From positions 1 to 64,000 of the forward strand of contig JAATGV010000038.1 in NCBI GenBank assembly GCA_015654475.1: a DNA stretch of 64,000 nucleotides, written 5' to 3'. The translations under genes and the position numbers were made by a program. The notes under the pieces are model-generated. The model was not told the origin of the DNA and made no database searches. It saw only the letters and a list, made by a program, of their open reading frames with translations. This stretch comes from Actinomycetales bacterium (GTDB taxonomy: Bacteria > Actinomycetota > Actinomycetes > Actinomycetales > Microbacteriaceae). Shown here piece after piece: positions 40,209 through 47,569 of this stretch (position 1 is the stretch's first letter; each line of letters starts with the position of its first letter).

Positions 40209-41114
40209 CTAGACGTGGAAGGGCAGACGTGGGTCGACGTTTTCCTGCTGCCACGCGGCGCGAAGCCAGCCGTAGTCCGGATCATCTGTGATAAGCCAGT
40301 CGCGCACGGGCCCGGGCCCGGCCATGACGTTCAGGTAGTAAAGGTCGTACCCCGGTGCGGCCGCTGACGGACCATGCCATCCGTAAGGGATGAGCACTGT
40401 ATCGCCGGTGCTGACCCGCGCAGAGATCTCTAGGTCTCGCCGGTCGGCACTGTACGCATGCTGTAATCCGAATGGCCTCGTCTCAGCGGGCGCAAATGGC
40501 GCGAAATCCGGGTTGACACGTGATTCGAAGTAATAGATTTCCTCGAGGCTCGTCTCTGTCGGCGACTCGGTGTCGTGCTTGTGCGCCGGATACGAAGACC
40601 AGTTTCCAGACGGGGTAATGACTTCGCACACGATGAGCTTGTCTGCCTCAAGCGCCGCTGGCGTTCCGAAGTTGTGCACCTGGCGCGAGCAGGTGCCCGC
40701 GCCGCGCAGCTCCACGGCGGTCTCCTCTGCGGCGATAAAGGCGGTCGGATGCGAGGTGGATGCGGGTGCCGACGCAACGGCGATGCGTCCTGCTGAGCCT
40801 GCGATGATCGTGATCCCGTGCGCGATGCCGACATAGAGGACATCCGTTGGTCCAGCGAAGACGCTCTCCCTGCCGCGGAGAGTGTGCTGCTCCGCTCCGT
40901 CGATGCGGACGTGGTATGGCCCTCCCGAGAGCGGAACGACGATGCGTTCCTCATCGAATGGCGCGAGTTCCAGGCTGTCTCCTGGGGATACCTGCGCCAC
41001 ACGAATTCCGGTGTGGGCCCATCCCTCGATGTGTCTTTCGGAGTCGGAGGCTCCGAGCGAGACTTCCCATTTGCCGCTTGTCGCGGTACCGCGTGGATAC
41101 GTCCACTGTGTCAT
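40209..41114 (-). CDS. iolB: 5-deoxy-glucuronate isomerase
   Basis: Bicupin isomerase converting 5-deoxy-glucuronate to 2-deoxy-5-keto-gluconate. 301 aa; the second cupin has SYPAHKHDTES with metal-binding histidines and LEEIYYFESRVNPDFAPFAP (acidic ligand), then TVLIPYGWHGPSAAAPGYDLYYLNVMAGP (shown here as two parts: TVLIPYGWHGPSAAAP, YDLYYLNVMAGP), all diagnostic of IolB. Same strand as gntR and 77 bases after it, so probably in one transcript with the regulator. Confidence 0.95.
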   Translation of the reverse strand: MTQWTYPRGTATSGKWEVSLGASDSERHIEGWAHTGIRVAQVSPGDSLELAPFDEERIVVPLSGGPYHVRIDGAEQHTLRGRESVFAGPTDVLYVGIAHGITIIAGSAGRIAVASAPASTSHPTAFIAAEETAVELRGAGTCSRQVHNFGTPAALEADKLIVCEVITPSGNWSSYPAHKHDTESPTETSLEEIYYFESRVNPDFAPFAPAETRPFGLQHAYSADRRDLEISARVSTGDTVLIPYGWHGPSAAAPGYDLYYLNVMAGPGPVRDWLITDDPDYGWLRAAWQQENVDPRLPFHV

Positions 41115-41191
41115 GTGCGATTCCCTTCGCTTTCGCTGTGCCGGTGGTGTGTCAGGTTCCTGCTCCAGAGAGGCGATGGTCTCACGCAGGT

Positions 41192-41959
41192 CTAGTGCTG
41201 GATGAGGGTTACCTCGAAGGAGTAGGAGTCTGCTCGATAGAGATGGGTGCCGGCCTCGACGACTCGGCCCATGTCGTCAAGCGTCGTGCGTTCCATCGTG
41301 ATCAGGGGAGCGCCGAGTTCGACTTCGAGTAGTTCGGACTCCTCGGCTTTGGCAACCGTCGCGCCCATTCGCTGGTATGCGAGCTTGAAGGTGACGCCGG
41401 CGAGGCGCATCCGGTGGTACATCCCGCCTTCGATCAGCTCGGCTTCGGTGAACGTGGCGATGTCTTCACGCACCCAGTTGCGCATGATCGCGAGGGGACG
41501 GCCATCGGCGAACCGAAGCCGTTTGAAATAGTAGACGGAGGCGCCCTCGGGAAGGCCGAGAGTCTCAAGGATGTCGGCTTCGGCGGGAAGGTGAGTGAAT
41601 TCGAGGACCTGGGTCTTCGGCTTCTTCCCTGTGCGCACGAGGTCGTCAAAGAGGCTGGAGAGCTCAAGCGGGCGGCGCATGTGGTTCGAGATCACTTGTG
41701 TGCCGATGCCGCGCTTGCGAACTACAAGCCCTTGCCGGACGAGTTCGCTCATTGCCTTGCGCATGGTCGGCCTGGAGACGTTGAGTTGATTGGCGAACTC
41801 AACCTCGTTGTCGATGCGCGTGCCCGGTGCAAGCTGCCCGTCTCGGATCGCGGTCTCGATGGCCGTCACAACTTGGTGGTAGAGGGGGACAGGGGAGGAC
41901 CTGTCAATCGATATGTCCAATCGAGTATCGATGATGGGCCCCTCTCGTCGTCGCGCCAT
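41192..41959 (-). CDS. GntR/HutC-family transcriptional regulator, probable regulator of the inositol island
   Basis: 255 aa: winged helix of the GntR family (PVPLYHQVVTAIETAIRDGQ, EFANQLNVSRPTMRKAMSEL, LVRKRGIGTQV; about residues 20-90) and a C-terminal UTRA effector domain (about 105-250, with RLRFADGRPLAIMRNWV and RADSYSFEVTLIQH). It lies in the centre of the iol genes and is divergent from the transporter operon. ATG at 41959 has AAGG upstream; GTG three codons earlier is possible. The gene's own promoter carries an operator-like site, suggesting autorepression. Ligand is unknown, an inositol-derived intermediate being the natural guess. Confidence 0.88.
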   Translation of the reverse strand: MARRREGPIIDTRLDISIDRSSPVPLYHQVVTAIETAIRDGQLAPGTRIDNEVEFANQLNVSRPTMRKAMSELVRQGLVVRKRGIGTQVISNHMRRPLELSSLFDDLVRTGKKPKTQVLEFTHLPAEADILETLGLPEGASVYYFKRLRFADGRPLAIMRNWVREDIATFTEAELIEGGMYHRMRLAGVTFKLAYQRMGATVAKAEESELLEVELGAPLITMERTTLDDMGRVVEAGTHLYRADSYSFEVTLIQH

Positions 41960-41971
41960 CTCTGACACGCC

Positions 41972-41995
41972 TTGTGTACTTATGTTAGGACATTA
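41972..41995. promoter_or_regulatory. Operator-like site in the gntR promoter
   Basis: TTGTGTACTTATGTTAGGAC followed by ATTA joins both words seen at the other island promoters: TGTACTTA (shared with 33341-33348 and, reversed, the transporter site) and TGTTAGGACA, the exact reverse complement of TGTCCTAACA at the iolC site. Confidence 0.55.
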
Positions 41996-42090
41996 CACCC
42001 TCAAAGGTTGAATTGTGGTGTTTTGTCAAGGGATTTGAGGCAAGGATCGAACCCATCATGTTTAATGGGAACTCAGTCAAGTTGCTCAAT

Positions 42091-42119
42091 TTGAGAGATT
42101 GTCAGTATGTAAGTACAAT
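42091..42119 (+). promoter_or_regulatory. Promoter of the transporter operon with overlapping operator
   Basis: TTGAGA (42091-42096), a 17-base spacer and TACAAT (42114-42119) form a good sigma-70-type promoter. CAGTATGTAAGTACAATTG (42103-42121) overlaps the -10; reversed it reads CAATTGTACTTACATACTG, matching the site before the transaldolase gene. The 335-base gntR-transporter gap otherwise holds no gene; the leader to the ATG at 42295 is about 170 bases. Confidence 0.65.
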
Positions 42120-42294
42120 TGAGGAGTTCGGCGGATATGTCGAACAGATCACGTGGATTAGTCAAGGAAGACAGGCGATGATCAATGGAGACTCACAGCG
42201 AACGCACCCCCTGCGCTATGTCTCCACAGGCTACTCGCCTCGCCTTTCCCCTCATCCGCGTTGAGACCGCGTAGTTCGCAAAGGAGAGAACCCG

Positions 42295-43770
42295 ATGTCA
42301 ACCGATACACCCGCCAACCACAGCGGCACCATCCCACCTGAGGCCTTGCCCACAGATGCCGATTATGACGCTGCCGAAGAGGTCGTCAAGAAGACCCGAC
42401 GCAAGCGAATCATCATCCTGTCCACAATCGCAGCGCTCGGCGGCGGCCTCTATGGGTACGATACCGGGGTCATCTCCGGTGCGTTGCTCGCAATGGATGT
42501 CCCCGGGTCGGGCCTGGTGCTCAACGACTGGAGCAAAGGCCTCATCACATCAATGCTCCTGATCGGCGCGGCGTTCGGCTCATACTACGGCGGACGCATG
42601 GCCGACACGTTCGGTCGTAAGAAAATGATGCGCGTCGCCGCAGTGTTCTTCGTGGCCGGTGCTGTCTTATGCGCGCTCGCTCCGACGCTCAGCGTCCTCC
42701 TCGCCGCCCGCGTCATCCTCGGAATCGGTCTCGGCGCCTCAAGCGTCATCGTCCCGCTGTATATCGGAGAAATGGCGCCCGCGCGCAGCCGGGGTCGACT
42801 CGTATCCATCAACACGGTGATGATCAACGTCGCGCAGTTCTTGGCAATCATGATCAACGCATTTGTCGGCATCCAGCAGCCGTGGGACTGGAGGATCATG
42901 CTCGGGGCGGCGGCGCTGCCAGCGATCATCTTCGGAGTCGGGACGTTCTTCGTGCACGAGACGCCCAACTTCTGGGCCCACCGGGGTGAGGATAGAAAGG
43001 CCCGCGAAGTTCTGCTGCTTACGCGCAGCCCGGAGGAGGCTGAGCAGGAGCTCTACCTCATTAAAGAGAACATCAAAGCAGAGCGGGCGAGCAAGGACCT
43101 TGGCCGCCTCATCAACTTCGTGAAGACTCCCTGGCTACGGCGCACCCTCATCGCCGGTATCGGCGTCGCAATGATCAACCAGTTCACGGGTGTGAACGTC
43201 ATGATTTACTTTGCGCCGACGCTGTTCGCCCAACTCGGATTCAATCCGTCCAACGCTCTCCTCGCATCGGTGCCGATCGGTCTGGTCAGTATGATTGCCG
43301 CCCTAGTCGGCGGTCTCGGGTTCATCGACCGTTTCAATCGGCGGCCCTTCCTCATGGTTGGGCTGGCGGGCGTGGCCATATGTCACGTCTGCGTGGGGAT
43401 CGCGTATGCGTTCGTTGACCCGTCGAACCCCACCCTGAGCTCCGCTATTGTGCTACTCGGCTTTATCCTGTTGTTCCTCGCCGTCAATCAGGGCATCGTA
43501 AGCCCGGTGACATGGCTGCTCATCGCTGAGGTGTTCCCATCGAAGGTTCGCGGTCAAGGCATGGGGCTGTCGGTTCTCAGCATGAACGTTGTGAACTTCG
43601 TGATCTCACTTCTCTTCCTTCCCGTACTCAATGCCATTGGCGGCCAGATGACCTTCTGGCTGTTCGCTCTTCTCAACATCGGAAGCATCGTGTTCGCGTA
43701 CTTCTTCTTGCCCGAGACGCGTGGAAAGAGCCTCGAGGTGATTGAGAAAGAAGCTCGGGCCACGCACTGA
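42295..43770 (+). CDS. iolT: MFS sugar-porter, probable myo-inositol transporter
   Basis: Proton-coupled sugar porter of the major facilitator superfamily, 491 aa with 12 membrane segments. Family motifs: GYDTGVISGAL in the first helix, GGRMADTFGRKKMM between helices 2 and 3, the ETPNFWAHRGEDRKA loop, GVGMINQFTGVNVMIYF-like IGVAMINQFTGVNVMIYFAP, LIAEVFPSKVRGQGMG and the C-terminal FLPETRGKSLEVIE. Specificity is inferred from location among iol genes and the resemblance to IolT. First gene of a five-gene operon; AAAGGAGAG precedes the ATG. Confidence 0.9.
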   Translation: MSTDTPANHSGTIPPEALPTDADYDAAEEVVKKTRRKRIIILSTIAALGGGLYGYDTGVISGALLAMDVPGSGLVLNDWSKGLITSMLLIGAAFGSYYGGRMADTFGRKKMMRVAAVFFVAGAVLCALAPTLSVLLAARVILGIGLGASSVIVPLYIGEMAPARSRGRLVSINTVMINVAQFLAIMINAFVGIQQPWDWRIMLGAAALPAIIFGVGTFFVHETPNFWAHRGEDRKAREVLLLTRSPEEAEQELYLIKENIKAERASKDLGRLINFVKTPWLRRTLIAGIGVAMINQFTGVNVMIYFAPTLFAQLGFNPSNALLASVPIGLVSMIAALVGGLGFIDRFNRRPFLMVGLAGVAICHVCVGIAYAFVDPSNPTLSSAIVLLGFILLFLAVNQGIVSPVTWLLIAEVFPSKVRGQGMGLSVLSMNVVNFVISLLFLPVLNAIGGQMTFWLFALLNIGSIVFAYFFLPETRGKSLEVIEKEARATH

Positions 43771-43836
43771 CCCTCAACCAACCTGTAACGCGGCCGCGGA
43801 GCGAATCTCGCCGCCGTCTCGAAGAGAGAAGACAAC

Positions 43837-44607
43837 ATGAACAAGCTATCCATTTGCTCGGAGATGGTCTACCTCGACCTCCCGCTGGCCGAGCGCGCCG
43901 CACGCATTCACGAGCGTGGGTTTGGCGTCGAGATCTGGGCTCATGCCTTGGACGAGTATGACCAGATCGCCAGTTGGGGAATTCCGATCGAATCGATGCA
44001 GGGGTACGTGCACGGAAACCTTGCACTGCAGGAGGACGCCGACGAGATGGTCGCAACCGCAAGGGAGGTCATCCCCTACGCGCACGCCCTCGGATGCACC
44101 ACCCTCGTCATCCATGGCGCGGAACTTGTCAACGGTACGGCGGCAAAGCCGATCGATGTTGTTACCCCGGCGATGTGGCTTACCGCATTTCAGACGCTCG
44201 AGCGATTTGCTGTGCTCGGCGAGGAAGCCGGTGTCACCTTCTGCCTCGAAAACCTCAACTTGCGAGTCGACCATCCCGGAGTTCCGTTCGCGACAGCTGC
44301 CGACACCCTGACCCTCGTCTCGGCCATCGACAGCCCGAATGTCAAGATGATGCTCGACCTCTACCACGCCCAGCAAGACACGGGGCACCTGGTCGACACC
44401 GTGCGTGAGTCGAATCGTCACATAGGAGAGATTCAGGTGGCGGATGTTCCTGGGCGCTGCGAGCCGGGAACGGGAGAAGTCAACTACGGCGCTGTTGCCC
44501 AGGCTGTCGCGGAAATTGGCTACACAGGGACGATCGGCATGGAGGCATATGCATCAGGTGACTCCGACCTCGCCCTCGACCGTTTTCGGGCATCGATGAC
44601 CCTGTAG
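43837..44607 (+). CDS. TIM-barrel sugar isomerase/epimerase family protein (hydroxypyruvate isomerase-like)
   Basis: 256-aa xylose-isomerase-like barrel. Metal-binding pattern of the family is visible: Glu in TFCLENLNLRVDHPG, Asp/His in VKMMLDLYHAQQDTG, His in SNRHIGEIQVADVPGRCEPGTGEVNY (parts SNRHIGEIQVADVPG and TGEVNY) and Glu in GTIGMEAYASGD. The DVPGRxEPGTGE stretch resembles hydroxypyruvate isomerases more than IolE or IolI. In this operon it may interconvert inososes or act on a side product; it could fill the role of IolI/IolH. Gap of 66 bases after the transporter. Confidence 0.8.
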   Translation: MNKLSICSEMVYLDLPLAERAARIHERGFGVEIWAHALDEYDQIASWGIPIESMQGYVHGNLALQEDADEMVATAREVIPYAHALGCTTLVIHGAELVNGTAAKPIDVVTPAMWLTAFQTLERFAVLGEEAGVTFCLENLNLRVDHPGVPFATAADTLTLVSAIDSPNVKMMLDLYHAQQDTGHLVDTVRESNRHIGEIQVADVPGRCEPGTGEVNYGAVAQAVAEIGYTGTIGMEAYASGDSDLALDRFRASMTL

Positions 44608-44646
44608 ACCCCAGACCCATAAAACACATACCCGAACGGAGAAACA

Positions 44647-45216
44647 ATGCTAACTTCGACAACCAAACCGACACTCGACGCGATTCTCGCTGCGTTCGAT
44701 GCCACGTGCGATGAACTCAATGCGCTCAGCATCGATACGGAGGCCCTCGTCGCCGCCCTGCGCGAGCAGGAGGAGCAGCTACGGGTGCCGACGATCGATC
44801 TCGACACGGCATGGAAGATCGGCACCACGCTGCACGATGCTGCGGCAGCCAGGAATCTGCCTGTTGCAATTCACATTCAACTCGGAAACCAAGTGGTTTT
44901 CCACTGCGCCGTCGCCGGGGCGGTCGCCGACAACGACACGTGGGCGCAACGCAAGACCGCTGTCGTCGCGCGCTATGGCCAGTCTTCCGCGCGCGTCGGA
45001 TATAGCTTCATTCTCAACGGTGAAGATTTCGATGCCAATTGCCGTTTGCCGCTCGGCGAGTATGCGGCACACGGGGGAGCGTTCCCGCTCACCCTCTGCA
45101 CGGGCGTCATGGTAGGCGTTGTGGCGGTCTCTGGCCTCCCGTCATTGCACGATCACTCGCTGGTCGTCGCGGCGCTCGGATCGTTGCTGAGCACGGACGA
45201 TTACCTCAACGATTAG
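44647..45216 (+). CDS. UPF0303 / heme-degrading-domain (HbpS-like) protein
   Basis: 189 aa belonging to the GlcG/HbpS-like (DUF336-related) fold, UPF0303 branch: DLDTAWKIGTTLHDAAAARN, LPVAIHIQLGNQVVFHCAVAG, DNDTWAQRKTAVVARYGQSS, YAAHGGAFPLTL and MVGVVAVSGLPSLHDHSLVV (the last two are the most conserved family blocks). The first 50 residues are predicted helical. Members of the wider fold bind heme or cobalamin, others have no known ligand. Its place in an inositol operon suggests an accessory role in catabolism, but I cannot name it. Confidence 0.8.
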   Translation: MLTSTTKPTLDAILAAFDATCDELNALSIDTEALVAALREQEEQLRVPTIDLDTAWKIGTTLHDAAAARNLPVAIHIQLGNQVVFHCAVAGAVADNDTWAQRKTAVVARYGQSSARVGYSFILNGEDFDANCRLPLGEYAAHGGAFPLTLCTGVMVGVVAVSGLPSLHDHSLVVAALGSLLSTDDYLND

Positions 45217-45224
45217 AAACAGGT

Positions 45225-45261
45225 CGCTTGTGGCCGCCACGACCGATGGCGGCCACAAGCG
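45225..45261. repeat. Perfect 14-bp hairpin inside the iolT-iolE operon
   Basis: CGCTTGTGGCCGCC (45225-45238) and GGCGGCCACAAGCG (45248-45261) with loop ACGACCGAT. It lies between the UPF0303 stop and the iolE ribosome-binding site (AAAGGAG). No T-run follows. Could be a partial terminator or mRNA-processing/stability element that separates expression of the first three and last two genes. Confidence 0.85.
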
Positions 45262-45280
45262 ATGAAAGGAGATGGATGCG

Positions 45281-46168
45281 ATGAGCACTATTCGGCTTGC
45301 CGCCGCGCCGATCGCGTGGACGAATGACGATATGCCCGAACTCGGCGGGAGCACGCCATATCAGCAGGTACTCAGCGAAATGGCGCTGGCCGGGTACGAC
45401 GGAACGGAGATCGGCAACAAGTACCCGAAAGATCCGGCCGAATTGCTTCCAGAACTGAAGTTGCGCGGCCTCCGAGTTGCGAGCGCATGGTTCAGCTCAT
45501 ATCTGACCACGCGATCGTTCGACGAGAATGCTCGCGAGTTCGTCAAATTTCGCGACTACCTGCACGCGCTTGGAACGAAGGTCATCAATGTTGCCGAACA
45601 GGGGCACTCCATCCAAGGACTCATGGATGTCCCGGTGTTTGACGACAAACCGACATTCACGGACGACGAGTGGGACCAGCTCTGCCGGGGGTTGGAAAAA
45701 TTTGCCGATCTCGCCGCGAAAACCGGTCAGCGGGTCGTGTATCACCACCACATGGGTACGGGAGTGCAAACCACTGCCGAGATCGACCGACTCATGGAGA
45801 GCACAGACCCTGACAAGGTCTTTCTTCTTCTGGACGTGGGGCACCTGCGCTTCTCGGGCGAGGATCCCGCGGCAATCGCATCGACGTACCGAAACCGTAT
45901 CGGTCATGTCCATCTCAAAGATGTGCGGCTTGACGTGCTCGCAACCGTCAAAGAGTCGCGCTTGAGCTTTCTTCAGGCCGTGCTCGCTGGAGTCTTCACC
46001 GTTCCCGGCGACGGCGAGACTGACTTCGAACCCATCCTGAGACCCCTCATACAGTCGAACTTCGACGGATGGTTCGTGGTTGAGGCTGAGCAGGATCCGG
46101 CACGGGCGAACCCTCTCGAATATGCGCTCGCTGCTCGCCAGTATCTGCGCGAACACATCGGCATCTGA
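45281..46168 (+). CDS. iolE: Myo-inosose-2 dehydratase
   Basis: Metal-dependent dehydratase turning 2-keto-myo-inositol into 3D-trihydroxycyclohexane-1,2-dione, the substrate of IolD. 295-aa xylose-isomerase-like barrel; IolE features are the N-terminal LAAAPIAWTNDDMPELGG, YDGTEIGNKYP, RVVYHHHMGTGVQT, and metal-ligand segments FLLLDVGHLRFSGEDP, IGHVHLKDVR and GWFVVEAEQDP. ATG at 45281 is nine bases after GGAG; an ATG three codons earlier is too close to that site. Confidence 0.92.
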   Translation: MSTIRLAAAPIAWTNDDMPELGGSTPYQQVLSEMALAGYDGTEIGNKYPKDPAELLPELKLRGLRVASAWFSSYLTTRSFDENAREFVKFRDYLHALGTKVINVAEQGHSIQGLMDVPVFDDKPTFTDDEWDQLCRGLEKFADLAAKTGQRVVYHHHMGTGVQTTAEIDRLMESTDPDKVFLLLDVGHLRFSGEDPAAIASTYRNRIGHVHLKDVRLDVLATVKESRLSFLQAVLAGVFTVPGDGETDFEPILRPLIQSNFDGWFVVEAEQDPARANPLEYALAARQYLREHIGI

Positions 46169-46206
46169 ATTGTCCTCGCTCGCGGAGACAGGAAAAGGAA
46201 ACAACA

Positions 46207-47268
46207 ATGGCTAATTCGACAAAACGCATGGCGATCATCGGTTACGGTTTCTCGGGCAGTGTCTTTCATGGACCACTGATCACGGCGACACCGGGGCTTG
46301 AGGTGGCTGCTATCGTCGCCCTTCAACCCGCGCAACGCGACCGCGCAGCCGCGGACTTCCGCGACGCGGAGATTTTCGCAGACATCGATTCCCTTTTTGC
46401 TCGAGCGGGTGAGTACGACGGCGTTGTCGTTGCGACGCCGAACGAGACACACCTTGCCATCGCCTCGGCCGCGTTGGAGACCGGCCTGGCGGCAGTGATC
46501 GACAAACCCCTCGCCCCCTCCGCCGCCGAGGTGCGAGCGCTCATTGCAGTGTCTGAGAGGACTGGAATCGGATTCAGTGCGTTCCAGAACCGTCGTTTCG
46601 ATAGTGAGGTCCTCAGTCTCAAGAAATACCTTGCCGAGGTCAGCCTCGGTACCGTCGTTCGATACGAGTCTTGGTATCGGTTCTTTACACCGGAGGTCCA
46701 GGCTGGCTGGCGGGAGGTCGCGAGCCCGGCCACTGCGCCGGGGGTGCTGCACGACCTGGGCGCGCACATCATCGACCAGGCAATAGAGTTCTTCGGCCCT
46801 GTCGCGTCGGTCTACGCCGAACTTGACTGCCTCCGCCCGGGTGCATCCGTGGCGGATGACTTCTTCGTCTCGCTTCAGCACGTCGATTCACCCGTGCGCT
46901 CGCATGTTCGCGGCACGCTGCTCAGCTCGTCCGACTTGCCTCGGGTCATCGTTCAGGGGACGGAGGGCTCGTTGCAGATTGACGATCAAGACCCGCAGGA
47001 GGACCAGCTCAAGGCCGGGGCCCACCCTGGAGACGTTGGGTTCGGAGTCATGGCCAATCCCCATGTGCTTCATGTATCACGCGACGGGTCGAGGGTTATG
47101 CTCCCAGCGGTAGACGGGGACCAACGGGAGTTCTATCGCAGGTGGGAGTCCTACCTCTCCCACCGCGGCGGAGTGCCAGTCGCCCCTGACCAAAGTCTGC
47201 ATCTCCTCACGGTCCTTGACGCGGCGCTGCAGTCGGCCGCGTCGGGTCGAGCCGTGAGCATCGACTGA
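46207..47268 (+). CDS. Gfo/Idh/MocA-family oxidoreductase, probable (scyllo-)inositol dehydrogenase
   Basis: 353-aa NAD(P)-dependent dehydrogenase. Rossmann motif MAIIGYGFSGSVFHGPLI, cofactor-side DGVVVATPNETH and the family EKP motif as VIDKPLAPSA; catalytic-domain PGVLHDLGAHIIDQA with Asp/His. The N-terminal SGxVFHxPLI wording resembles YvaA/YdgJ/IolW scyllo-inositol dehydrogenases rather than IolG. Last gene of the transporter operon and the only oxidoreductase in the island, so it may feed either scyllo- or myo-inositol into the pathway. Confidence 0.82.
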   Translation: MANSTKRMAIIGYGFSGSVFHGPLITATPGLEVAAIVALQPAQRDRAAADFRDAEIFADIDSLFARAGEYDGVVVATPNETHLAIASAALETGLAAVIDKPLAPSAAEVRALIAVSERTGIGFSAFQNRRFDSEVLSLKKYLAEVSLGTVVRYESWYRFFTPEVQAGWREVASPATAPGVLHDLGAHIIDQAIEFFGPVASVYAELDCLRPGASVADDFFVSLQHVDSPVRSHVRGTLLSSSDLPRVIVQGTEGSLQIDDQDPQEDQLKAGAHPGDVGFGVMANPHVLHVSRDGSRVMLPAVDGDQREFYRRWESYLSHRGGVPVAPDQSLHLLTVLDAALQSAASGRAVSID

Positions 47269-47320
47269 CGTTGGTGCTGGCTTAGTTCGCTGATGCCGAT
47301 GCTGGCCTGGTCCGCTGCGT

Positions 47321-47396
47321 TGGCAGTAACAGAGGAAATGCTCGGGGTCTGGGAGAATAGTCACTCAGGCCCCGAGCATTTCCTCTGTTACTGCCA
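47321..47396. repeat. 27-bp perfect inverted repeat (copy 2 of the dispersed hairpin)
   Basis: Left arm 47321-47347 (TGGCAGTAACAGAGGAAATG then CTCGGGG) is perfectly complementary to the right arm 47370-47396, loop 22 bases. The outer 21 bases of each arm match the element at 21342-21417. It lies in the 301-base gap between the inositol operon and the cysteine desulfurase gene and could end transcription of the former. An 11-bp direct repeat CTTTCTTGCGG (47483-47493 and 47511-47521) follows in the same gap. Confidence 0.92.
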
Positions 47397-47555
47397 GCAC
47401 GCTGTCGGGCAGGGCGATCTGAGCATAGGACAACCCAGAATCGCGCGACCGAGCGCGCCAGTTCTCGGGGATGAGAGAAACTCTTTCTTGCGGGGATTAT
47501 TTCTTAGGGTCTTTCTTGCGGTGATCGTTCGTCGAAGCGCCACTGGCAAGCCGCG

Positions 47556-47561
47556 TAATCT
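47556..47561 (+). promoter_or_regulatory. -10-like element directly before the cysteine desulfurase start
   Basis: TAATCT ends eight bases before the ATG at 47570 and no ribosome-binding site is visible, consistent with a leaderless transcript. No clear -35. Confidence 0.35.
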
Positions 47562-47569
47562 TGAGCCCT

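Noticed and set aside
42013-42264. Small 83-codon reading frame in the gntR-transporter gap
   Set aside because: It overlaps the promoter and operator-like site and ends just before the transporter gene; no ribosome-binding site or recognisable sequence.
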